A stretch of DNA of 64,000 nt from CAWATZ01 sp963784995 (GTDB lineage: Bacteria > Planctomycetota > Planctomycetia > Gemmatales > Gemmataceae), in contig CAWATZ010000002.1 of NCBI GenBank assembly GCA_963784995.1, forward strand, positions 1,860,001 to 1,924,000, read 5' to 3'. Below, in pieces: positions 18,074 to 25,550 of the stretch (position 1 is its first letter; every line of letters begins with the position of its first letter). The position numbers and the translations under genes were made by a program. Under the pieces are notes generated by a model, which was not told where the DNA came from, ran no database searches, and saw only the letters and a program-made list of their open reading frames with translations.

Positions 18074-19312
18074 ATGCCACCGCCACGGATAGCGATTCTC
18101 GGTGCGGGCCCCATCGGCCTGGAAGCAGCCCTCTACGCCGCCACGCTGGGCCTGCCTTTCACGGTCTACGAGCGCGGCCAGATCGGCGACCATCTCCAGC
18201 GCTGGGGCCACGTCCGGCTCTTCAGCCCATTCGGCATGAACGCGACGCCTCTGGGCATCGCCCGGATCAAGGCGGAGTTGCATCAGCACAAGCTGCCCGG
18301 CGAACAGGAAGTTGTCACCGGCCGGGACCATCGCTCCGCCTACCTCGAACCGCTGGCCGGCTGCTCGCTGCTGCGCTCGCGCATCCAGACCGGAACGCAA
18401 GTCCTGGCCGTCGGCCGGCAGGGGCTGCTCAAGAGCGACCTGGTCTCTGATCCGAAACGGGCCCAGCATCCCTTCCGGCTGCTGCTGCGCGAAAGTAAGG
18501 GCCAGGAACGCACGGAGGAAGCCGACGTGGTGCTGGATTGCACCGGCACCTACGGCCAGCCGCGCTGGCTGGGCCACGGCGGCATCCCCGCGGCCGGCGA
18601 GCGTGCGGCCCGGGCCCAGATTGCAGCCGGGCTCGACGACATCGCCGGCGAGAAAAAGGGACACTACGCCGACCGCACGACGCTGGTGGTCGGAGCAGGC
18701 TACTCGGCGGCCACCAGCATCGCTCTGCTGGCCGACGTGGCCGGCAAGCACCCTGGAACCTGGGTAGTCTGGCTGGCCCGGCGCAGCAGCAGTCAGCCGA
18801 TCCGCCGTTTCGTCAACGACAGCCTGCGCGAACGCGACCTGATCGCCGCTCGCGCCAACATGCTGGCCACTCGCACCGACAGCAACGTCGAGTTTCGCCC
18901 CGGCTCGCTGGTCGAGGCGATCGAGAGCAAGGGGCCCGACAAGGGTTTCACGGTCCGGGCCAACTGCGGCGGCAAGAGCCAGACGTTCGACGTTGATCGG
19001 GTGATCGCCAACGTCGGCTGCTCGCCGGATTCGGACCTGTACCGGGAGCTGCAAATCCACGAATGCCCGGTTACGCTGGCCCCGATCGGCCTGGGGGCCG
19101 CCCTGCTCAAACACGCCAGCGGCGATTCCCTGACCATCCCGGCCCAGCCGGCGAACCTTCTGCGCAATCCGGAGCCGGGCTTCTTCATCCTGGGCGCCAA
19201 GAGCTATGGCCGGAATTCTGCCTTCCTGCTCCGGGCCGGCTTCGAGCAGGTGCGCGAGGTCTTCACCCTGATCACCGGCAAGCCGGACCTGGATTTGTAC
19301 AGGAAGCGCTGA
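18074..19312 (+). CDS. FAD/NAD(P)-dependent oxidoreductase
   Basis: This is a 412-residue flavoprotein with two dinucleotide-binding folds. The FAD site is at the very N-terminus (ILGAGPIGLEAALYAATLGL, residues 7-26) and the second is near 215 (LVVGAGYSAATSIALLADVA). VVLDCTGTYGQPRWLG and DVDRVIANVGCSPDSDLYRE are typical of the pyridine-nucleotide disulfide/monooxygenase-like family, and GFFILGAKSYGRNS is a C-terminal FAD-binding block. No CxxC redox pair is evident. ATG 18074 has GAGG at correct spacing, while ATG 18068 does not. Substrate unknown. Confidence 0.8.
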   Translation: MPPPRIAILGAGPIGLEAALYAATLGLPFTVYERGQIGDHLQRWGHVRLFSPFGMNATPLGIARIKAELHQHKLPGEQEVVTGRDHRSAYLEPLAGCSLLRSRIQTGTQVLAVGRQGLLKSDLVSDPKRAQHPFRLLLRESKGQERTEEADVVLDCTGTYGQPRWLGHGGIPAAGERAARAQIAAGLDDIAGEKKGHYADRTTLVVGAGYSAATSIALLADVAGKHPGTWVVWLARRSSSQPIRRFVNDSLRERDLIAARANMLATRTDSNVEFRPGSLVEAIESKGPDKGFTVRANCGGKSQTFDVDRVIANVGCSPDSDLYRELQIHECPVTLAPIGLGAALLKHASGDSLTIPAQPANLLRNPEPGFFILGAKSYGRNSAFLLRAGFEQVREVFTLITGKPDLDLYRKR

Positions 19313-19324
19313 GCGGAACGGGAA

Positions 19325-19918
19325 TCACCGGATCAACCCCAGAGGCATGAATCCGCAGCAGCAGACCAACCCAAAGGCCAGGAACAGGGCCACGAGCATG
19401 CCGAGGTGCATAAAGATCTCGAAGACAACCGCTCCCGGCCCCGCCCGCTGCAGTCGTTCCAACGCCAGATAGGCGACCAGACCGACCACGGTGCAGAACA
19501 GGACGATGATGCTCAGGATCAGCAGATGCTGGAGTTCCCCGTTGACCGCGTAAGCGACGCCGACCACCCCGTAGCCGGTCAGAGCGGTCGCTCCCAGCCA
19601 GGCCAGCAGACCATCGATCAGGTTCCGGTGGGCCCACTCACGCCAGCGCTGCAGCAAACCCGGATTGGCCGTCACGGGTTCCTCGCAGTGGGGGCAGAAC
19701 AGAAATCGCTCCGAGATACTCCGGCCACAGTGCGGACAGGGCCGGACACCCAGCAGCAGCTCCGGAGGGTACTGCACGCGGAAGACCGTGCCCTCACCGG
19801 GGCGGATCGCCTCGGAAGGGGGGCGCAAGGGAGCCTGGCAGTGCGGACAGCGTTCCGGCGCCGCGGCCCCTGGCGGGATCTCCTGGCCACAGGAGGAACA
19901 GCGAGGCGTGGCAGTCAT
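19325..19918 (-). CDS. Zinc-ribbon membrane protein A
   Basis: This is a 197-residue protein. Its first half has three zinc-ribbon knuckles (CSSCG...CPHC, CPHCG, CPHC at about 7-85). The second half has two strong helices near 110-150 (including LILSIIVLFCTVVGLVAYLA) and a third near 165-190 ending CCCGFMPLGLIR. The start follows CCGGAGGACAGCA. Together with the gene 35 nt upstream (19954-20595), which has the same layout, it forms a two-gene minus-strand unit. I recognise no function; both may be a cytoplasmic zinc-ribbon sensor on a membrane anchor. Confidence 0.7.
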   Translation of the reverse strand: MTATPRCSSCGQEIPPGAAAPERCPHCQAPLRPPSEAIRPGEGTVFRVQYPPELLLGVRPCPHCGRSISERFLFCPHCEEPVTANPGLLQRWREWAHRNLIDGLLAWLGATALTGYGVVGVAYAVNGELQHLLILSIIVLFCTVVGLVAYLALERLQRAGPGAVVFEIFMHLGMLVALFLAFGLVCCCGFMPLGLIR

Positions 19919-19953
19919 TGCTGTCCTCCGGGTACGGCGGCAGGTCGAAAGGC

Positions 19954-20595
19954 CTATGGCTGCAAGAGACCGCCCAGATAGAAGATCAGGCTCGCCAGGG
20001 CACCGATCAGCCACAGGAAGCCCAAGCTCCAGGAGATGAAGCGCAGAACGGCAAGCAGTCCGCCTGCCTTGACGCTCCGAAGGCAGTTCCAACCAAGCAC
20101 TCCAAGGATGACGATTACCGAAACCAGACCGAAGACCGCCAGCGGCGAACCCCCGAACAGCAGTGCGACCGGAATCGTCACCAGCAGACAGATGCCCCAG
20201 CCGATAGCCATCACGTTCAACACGGCCCACGTTGCCAGAATCCAGCTTGGCGCGGGTGGATCCGTCACTGCCTTGTTGCAATGCGGACAAAACAGACAGA
20301 TTGCAAGGATACTCTTGCGGCAATGCGGACAGGAAATGGGTTCTCCTCGCTTCCCCGTGGACGCTTCCGAAGAGGCTCCGATGCCCGGAGCGGTCGGTCG
20401 TGGGGCAGCGGGCGGCGAGGAGGTGACGTTCCTTCTGGCCGCGCTCGCCTTGCCCGCGCTCCGGGTCTCCTTGTGGACAATGAACCGCGGGTGCAGGTAC
20501 GCCTGGCAGTGCGGACAGAATACCGGCGCTGGGATTCCTTCGATCCGAAAAGGCAGTTCCTTCCCGCAGAAGGAACAGAAAGCTCCGAGGTCCAT
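19954..20595 (-). CDS. Zinc-ribbon membrane protein B
   Basis: This is a 213-residue protein of the same design as its downstream neighbour. An N-terminal ribbon (CSFCGKEL...CPHCQAYL) is followed by a Ser/Pro linker, a second ribbon (CPHCRKS...CPHCNKAV, about 105-125) and three or four membrane helices from about 130 (WAVLNVMAIGWGICLLVTIP and the LGFLWLIGALASLIFYLG region). ATG 20595 directly precedes the first knuckle. The two proteins are probably old paralogues. Function unknown. Confidence 0.65.
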   Translation of the reverse strand: MDLGAFCSFCGKELPFRIEGIPAPVFCPHCQAYLHPRFIVHKETRSAGKASAARRNVTSSPPAAPRPTAPGIGASSEASTGKRGEPISCPHCRKSILAICLFCPHCNKAVTDPPAPSWILATWAVLNVMAIGWGICLLVTIPVALLFGGSPLAVFGLVSVIVILGVLGWNCLRSVKAGGLLAVLRFISWSLGFLWLIGALASLIFYLGGLLQP

Positions 20596-20725
20596 CGCTT
20601 CCACTCCGGTCAGTTGGCGGCGGAGAGGTGGTCCGCCTTCCTTCTCTATGGTACAGTATGGAGGGCTGGTTTTGCACCGAACCCGCCCGAGTTCCCGTGA
20701 AACACCCAGGCCGGATCGAGAGATC

Positions 20726-21691
20726 ATGTCCACGTCGTGGAACGTGCCCGAGCGCGAGATCACCCCGGAAGAGGCCCTGTCGTCGCGTCGCCAGCTGCTC
20801 CAGACGTTGGGCCTGGGCGCGGCCGCCGTGGCGGGCGGCGTCGGTCTGTGGTGGTTCCTCGACCAGGGCAGCAGCAATGAGGTCCTCGCCGCCGGCCAGG
20901 TCAAGGGAATCGCAGCGAAGGATTATCCCGCTCAGCCCAACAAGGACTTCGCGGAGCTGGACCGTCCCCTGACGGACGAGACCGAGGCCGCGCGCTACTG
21001 CAACTTCTACGAGTTCACCGGCAGCAAACAGGTCTGGCGGCACGTCCAGCCCTTCCAGCCGATCCCCTGGACGCTGCGCGTCGATGGCCTGGTGGCCAAA
21101 CCGCGCACCTTCGACCTCGATGATCTGTCGCGGTTGTTTTCCCTTCAGGAGCGCCGCTATCGGCTGCGTTGTGTCGAAACCTGGGCCATGGCCATTCCGT
21201 GGACCGGCTTTCCCCTGGCCGAGTTGCTGCGCACGGTGGAGCCGCTGCCGGACGCACGCTTTGTCCGCTTTGTCAGCTTCGATCGGCCCGCTGAGGCCAG
21301 CCAGCAGAAGAGCCGGCGTTTCCCCTGGCCCTTCTGCGAAGCTCTGAGTCTGAAGGAAGCAACCAACAAACTGACTCTTCTGGTCACCGGCGCGTATGGC
21401 CATCCACTGCTGAAACAGAACGGTGCCCCGATTCGTTTGGTGGTTCCCTGGAAATACGGCTACAAGAGCGCCAAATCGATCGTGCGCATCGAACTGACGC
21501 GAGAGCAGCCGAGAACGTTCTGGAACACCGTGGCGCCTCACGAATATGGCTTTGTGTCCAACGTCGAGCCTGACGTTCCCCATCCGCGCTGGAGCCAGCA
21601 GGTCGAACGCATGCTCGGCACCGGCGAAGTTCGGCCCACGCAACTCTACAACGGCTACGCGGAATGGGTGGCCGATCTGTACCGCCGCTGA
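20726..21691 (+). CDS. msrP: Molybdopterin-dependent protein-methionine-sulfoxide reductase catalytic subunit (MsrP/YedY-like)
   Basis: MsrP is a periplasmic molybdenum-cofactor enzyme that repairs oxidised methionines in envelope proteins. This 321-residue protein has a Tat signal (SSRRQLLQTLGLGAAAVAGG, twin Arg at about residues 18-19). The sulfite-oxidase-type domain includes YRLRCVETWAMAIPWTGFPL with the cofactor-ligand Cys, and VVPWKYGYKSAKSI near the end. FYEFTGSKQVWR near residue 95 matches the family. ATG 20726 follows CGAGAG. No msrQ haem-subunit gene is adjacent, so the electron donor is not evident here. Confidence 0.9.
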   Translation: MSTSWNVPEREITPEEALSSRRQLLQTLGLGAAAVAGGVGLWWFLDQGSSNEVLAAGQVKGIAAKDYPAQPNKDFAELDRPLTDETEAARYCNFYEFTGSKQVWRHVQPFQPIPWTLRVDGLVAKPRTFDLDDLSRLFSLQERRYRLRCVETWAMAIPWTGFPLAELLRTVEPLPDARFVRFVSFDRPAEASQQKSRRFPWPFCEALSLKEATNKLTLLVTGAYGHPLLKQNGAPIRLVVPWKYGYKSAKSIVRIELTREQPRTFWNTVAPHEYGFVSNVEPDVPHPRWSQQVERMLGTGEVRPTQLYNGYAEWVADLYRR

Positions 21692-21756
21692 TCGCAGCGG
21701 TTTCCCTTCCGGTAATTCCGACCAGGGGCTGCGTGTAAGATTTGCAGGCGCTCGGG

Positions 21757-21791
21757 GAAATCCGAAATCCGAAATCCGAAATCCGAAATCC
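21757..21791. repeat. Five tandem GAAATCC heptamers
   Basis: Five exact 7-bp units run head to tail 65 nt after the msrP stop. The surrounding intergenic stretch (21692-22024) shows no other feature I can support. Confidence 0.85.
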
Positions 21792-22024
21792 CAATCGCGA
21801 CGCAAGTTTCGATTGGTGTAAGACTTGTGGAAAAAGTGTGGCCCAGCGTCGCGCGGCCAGCGGTCGTGGCATCGCGATTGCATTAAGAAACACACCGACC
21901 CAAGAGAAGCGGCGGTAGGCCATCCCGAGGCCGCTGCCGCGTTACGCAACCTCTCCGGGACAGGAAAGCCCAGGGAGGCGTTGTTTCCATGGATGGAAAT
22001 AGGCTGGAAGCAAGGAGGCGAATG

Positions 22025-22258
22025 ATGCTGCGCAAGAACGTGCTAGTCCTGGTCCTGGCTCTGGTGGTAGCGGTGGGCTTCCTGGTCCGCCCGTGGTCCT
22101 GGCTGGATTCCCGGACCGGTGTTCGTTCTCCGGCTCTTTCCATCCAATCGGGACGATCCCGGTTGAGCGCTCGCGAGTCGGGGTTTCGATATCCCCAGAG
22201 CCAGCCCATGCACTGGCGCGCCCTGGTGATGCGCTCGTATGCGGCGACGGCGCGGTGA
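22025..22258 (+). CDS. Small N-terminally anchored protein of unknown function
   Basis: This is a 77-residue product whose first 23 residues (MLRKNVLVLVLALVVAVGFL region) form a signal peptide or membrane anchor. The rest is basic and polar with no known motif. A perfect AAGGAGG lies 6 nt upstream of ATG 22025 (ATG 22022 is too close to it), which is the main reason to believe it is translated. The last codon touches the large palindrome at 22258. It could be a fragment; confidence is moderate. Confidence 0.45.
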   Translation: MLRKNVLVLVLALVVAVGFLVRPWSWLDSRTGVRSPALSIQSGRSRLSARESGFRYPQSQPMHWRALVMRSYAATAR

Positions 22259-22362
22259 CGTTCCTTGCCGAGCCGCGCACGCAGCGCAGCGGAGTAAGCG
22301 GCCCTGCGGACACCGGAACCGCTTACTCCGCTGCGCTGCGTGCGCGGCTCGGCAAGGAACGT
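22258..22362. repeat. Very long perfect palindrome
   Basis: Perfect 43-bp arms (22258-22300 and 22320-22362) surround a 19-nt loop. A 26-bp part of the left arm (22267-22292) recurs exactly at 35766-35791. It lies between the small ORF and the convergent HEAT-repeat gene and may end transcription both ways. Confidence 0.85.
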
Positions 22363-22377
22363 GCGCGGCTCAGACAC

Positions 22378-24366
22378 TCACTCTTTCCCGCCCGCTTGCC
22401 GGGCCAGCCGGTCAAACGCCGGGGCCAGCTCGCTGGTGGTGGACAGGAAGGGCTGTGCTTCGGTGACGACGCGCTGGGCTTCGGTCCGATTGCCATCCTG
22501 CAAGGCCAGCTGGCCCACGGTCAGCAGCCACTTCAAGCGCTGCGCCTGCTCGGCCGCCGTGGCCGGTCGCGTCAGCAATTCGCGGACGTGCGGAAACGCC
22601 GCCGTCCATTTGCCCAGTTCCAGCTCGACTTGCACCAGCATGTCCTGGGCGGAGACTCCCAGGGTCCGCGTTTCCTCGTTCTTTTGCCAGCGTGCCGACA
22701 CTTCCGTCAGCAGGTGCAGCCGCCGCGTTCCCTGACGCGCGGACGCCAGCGTTCGGTCCCATTCCTGCAGCAGCGGCAGCTTGCCGGAGCGGACAATGAC
22801 TTCGATGAACGCGGTCCAGGCTTTCTCCTGCACGCGCGTGTCCTCGGCCGAGCGAACGCATTGCCACAACAGCGGCAGCACCGCTGGCGAACCACATTCA
22901 CCCAGCACCGTGGCCGCCCGGCTGCGCACCCCCGGATCGACGTCGCGCTGGAACAGCGTCTCCAGACGGGTCATGAGCCGGGAATGCTGGACCGAGGAAA
23001 GGCTCGTTCCTCGACCCAGGGCGCGGGCGATGGCGCCCAGCAAGCTGAAACGCACGTTGACGCTGGAATCGTTCAGTCCCTTGAGCAGTCCCTCCAGGAG
23101 GGAACTGTCAGCCACGCGCTCCAGGGCCTGGGCTGCCGTTTGCCGGACGTTGCCGGAGGGATGGGTCAGCAGGGCAATCAGCACCGGGCCAGCCTCGCCG
23201 GCCCCCAGCGTTCCCAGGGCCTCGGCCGCCTCCACGACCACCTCCAGAGCCGGGTCGTCCAGGGCCTTTTGCAGGGCCGAGACGACCTGCTTCTGGCGGT
23301 CCCGCGCTTCCGTCGCGGCCGAACGCGATTGCTGCCCCAGGGAGCGGGCGGCGGCGGCCCGGACCGGGGCCCGGCCCTGCCGGAGCAGGTAGCGCAGCCG
23401 GTCAAACGCGGCCTGTTCGCTGCTGCGTCCCAGGGCCAGCACCGCGGCCCGCTGCACCTCGATCGAGGCGTCCAGGCTCAGACGGAGCAGCAGCTGGGTC
23501 AGCGCGGGCTTCTGGGTCGCGTCGGTCACCGCCGCCAGCTGGTCCACGATCCACGTGACCGCCAGCAGCCGGAGGGCCGGGTCGTCCTGCTCCACCACCG
23601 ACTGAACATAGCTGAGCCGTTCGCCCACGGGCAAGCGACTGTACAGCTGCTGCTGCAAGCGCAGCACCTGGGCCCGGCTGCGTTCCAGCTCGCCCTCCAG
23701 GCGGCGCGTCCGGGCCGACTGGTACGCCAGGCGGCGCTCCAGCCAGCGCTCCGGACTGAGATCCTTGTTCTGCTGCCACCAGGCCTGCCAGCGCTTCACG
23801 TCCAGGCCGTAGTTCTGACCGGTCGTCTCGGCCAGCGCCTCCGCCGCGGTCCGCCGCAGGACTTCCGTCTCGTTTTCCAGCAGCCCCAACAGCATCGGCA
23901 CGACCCGCTTCCGCCCTGACCGGCCCAGCACCCAGACGGCCGCCTGGCGGGTGGCCGGGTCGGCCTTGCTGTCCTCGATCAGCGGCGTCAGACGGGCCAG
24001 CACCCGGGGATCCGGCAGCTGGGCCAGCGTCTCGGCCGCGGTTTGCCGGACCGTGGGCCGGCTGCTGTACAGACCGCGAACCAGTTCCTCCATGAAGCGG
24101 CTGTCCTGGCACAGGCGGATGGCCTGGGTCAGGGCCTGGAACGTCTCCGGATCATCGACTTGCTGCAAGCCCTTCCGAATGATCGCCTCGGCCTCGGGTT
24201 GGTTGCTCTGCACCAGCAGCAGGGCGGCCTGGTTTTGACTGCGTGGGTTCTGGCGATCGCGCAGCATCTCCTGCAGCAACGTCAGGTCGGGAATGCGCTC
24301 TTGCAGGGGCTCGGATGAAGGTACAAAGAACCCCAGGCCCAGCACGAGCAGAGAAAGCGTTTGCAT
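22378..24366 (-). CDS. Secreted HEAT-repeat protein
   Basis: This is a 662-residue protein with a signal peptide (MQTLSLLVLGLGFFVPSS) and HEAT/PBS-lyase-type helical repeats through most of its length (TVRQTAAETLAQLPDPRVLA, EVQRAAVLALGRSSEQAAFD, NVRQTAAQALERVADSSLLE, GVRSRAATVLGECGSPAVLP). A probable coiled segment near 245-285 (RRLEGELERSRAQVLRLQQQ) separates two blocks. This is a protein-interaction scaffold, presumably periplasmic. ATG 24366 opens the signal peptide; upstream in-frame codons do not. The partner is unknown. Confidence 0.75.
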   Translation of the reverse strand: MQTLSLLVLGLGFFVPSSEPLQERIPDLTLLQEMLRDRQNPRSQNQAALLLVQSNQPEAEAIIRKGLQQVDDPETFQALTQAIRLCQDSRFMEELVRGLYSSRPTVRQTAAETLAQLPDPRVLARLTPLIEDSKADPATRQAAVWVLGRSGRKRVVPMLLGLLENETEVLRRTAAEALAETTGQNYGLDVKRWQAWWQQNKDLSPERWLERRLAYQSARTRRLEGELERSRAQVLRLQQQLYSRLPVGERLSYVQSVVEQDDPALRLLAVTWIVDQLAAVTDATQKPALTQLLLRLSLDASIEVQRAAVLALGRSSEQAAFDRLRYLLRQGRAPVRAAAARSLGQQSRSAATEARDRQKQVVSALQKALDDPALEVVVEAAEALGTLGAGEAGPVLIALLTHPSGNVRQTAAQALERVADSSLLEGLLKGLNDSSVNVRFSLLGAIARALGRGTSLSSVQHSRLMTRLETLFQRDVDPGVRSRAATVLGECGSPAVLPLLWQCVRSAEDTRVQEKAWTAFIEVIVRSGKLPLLQEWDRTLASARQGTRRLHLLTEVSARWQKNEETRTLGVSAQDMLVQVELELGKWTAAFPHVRELLTRPATAAEQAQRLKWLLTVGQLALQDGNRTEAQRVVTEAQPFLSTTSELAPAFDRLARQAGGKE

Positions 24367-24490
24367 GGCGGTGGTCCCCCCCAGTGACCGCGATTGACAT
24401 CCCGCCCGCCGAATGGGCGGCGCCTGCATCAAGCGGGCCGGACAATACCGAAGCGGCAAGCTGGCGTCAACCCGGGTCTGGGGGGAATTT

Positions 24491-24520
24491 CGTCGGACGG
24501 CTCGGGAGAGCCGTCCGACG
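24491..24520. repeat. Hairpin between divergent genes
   Basis: Perfect 13-bp arms (24491-24503 and 24508-24520) enclose a GGGA loop. It sits in the 232-nt gap between the HEAT gene and the hydrolase gene, so a repeat or regulatory stem is more likely than a terminator. Confidence 0.6.
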
Positions 24521-24598
24521 GGCCGATAGGCTTGAATCTCCCTCGGTTTGACCTATCATGACAGGGGTTCCGCTCCTGAAGCGCGCGAGAACGTCGTC

Positions 24599-25393
24599 AT
24601 GCTGGCCCGGAAATACCTGTTCCCTCACGTCATCGAGATGAACTACCAGGCCGGGCATCGGTTAGGGGTCAACGTCTACCTGATTGATGGCGGCTCGGAG
24701 TGGTTGCTCATCGACGTCGGTTATCTGGACACGATCGATGAGATCCTGGAGCTGATCCGCAAGATGGACTTCAACCTGTCCTCCTGCAAAATGCTCGTGG
24801 CCACCCACGCCGACGTCGATCACATCCAGGGGATCGCCCGGGCCAAGGAACTGCTCAAAAGTCCGGTTGCCGCCCATCCCGACAGCAAGAAGGCGCTGGA
24901 GAGCGGCGACGAGATCCTCACCTACGCCACCATCAAGGCCCAGAACATCAAAATGCCGATGCCGTGCTGCAAGGTGGACGTGCTGCTCAACGAGGGCGAC
25001 GTCATCCAGGTCGGCTCGGTAAGGCTGGAGGTCTGGCACACCCCCGGCCACACGGCGGGACAGCTGGCCTTCAAGATGGGCAAGCTGCTCTTCAGCGGCG
25101 ACAACATTTACAAGGACAGCTGCGTCGGCGTCATCGACGCCCATCACGGCTCCGACCTGCCCGAGTTCCTGCGCTCGCTGGAGCGCATCAAGAAGGACGA
25201 TTCGGAGTTCCTGCTGCCCAGCCACGGTCCCGTCTTCCGCCGCGACAACCGCATCCTGCAAAGTGCCATCGATCGGCTGACGAAGTACCAGTACATGGCC
25301 GATTTCGGCACCTGCGCCATCGGCTGGCCCCTCCTGGACGAGTGGGAAAAAGACGTGCTGGAGGGGCGCATGCCGGACTTCACGCGGAAGTGA
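24599..25393 (+). CDS. Metallo-beta-lactamase-fold hydrolase
   Basis: This is a 264-residue MBL-fold enzyme, probably cytoplasmic. Metal motifs are THADVDHIQG near residue 71 (a HxDxDH variant of HxHxDH), HTPGHTAGQ near 146, SGDNIYKD near 165, and LPSHGPVF near 205. The set is complete apart from Asp in place of the second His, a variation seen in some MBL groups. The substrate cannot be assigned. The start is uncertain: TTG 24548 is also in frame, but ATG 24599 opens the conserved region. The GH38-like gene converges on it. Confidence 0.8.
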   Translation: MLARKYLFPHVIEMNYQAGHRLGVNVYLIDGGSEWLLIDVGYLDTIDEILELIRKMDFNLSSCKMLVATHADVDHIQGIARAKELLKSPVAAHPDSKKALESGDEILTYATIKAQNIKMPMPCCKVDVLLNEGDVIQVGSVRLEVWHTPGHTAGQLAFKMGKLLFSGDNIYKDSCVGVIDAHHGSDLPEFLRSLERIKKDDSEFLLPSHGPVFRRDNRILQSAIDRLTKYQYMADFGTCAIGWPLLDEWEKDVLEGRMPDFTRK

Positions 25394-25410
25394 ACGCCAC
25401 GTCTGCCTGC

Positions 25411-25530
25411 CAGGTCTGCCTGCCATTTTTTGGGGCGTGGCCGAGAGGCCCCAAGCTGTCGATGCTGCTCCGGGTGCTGCCAGCAAGGGTCATTTTTCTG
25501 TCTGCCTGCCACCCGCCAGGGTATTCGGGA
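25411..25530 (+). repeat. Dispersed intergenic repeat, copy 2
   Basis: This matches 13085-13203 in ordered blocks (GCCAGGTCTGCC, GCTGCCAGCAAGGG, GCCAGGGTATTCGGGA). It fills the 157-nt gap between convergent genes. Confidence 0.55.
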
Positions 25531-25550
25531 TCGCCCGCAAGTGGCCAACC

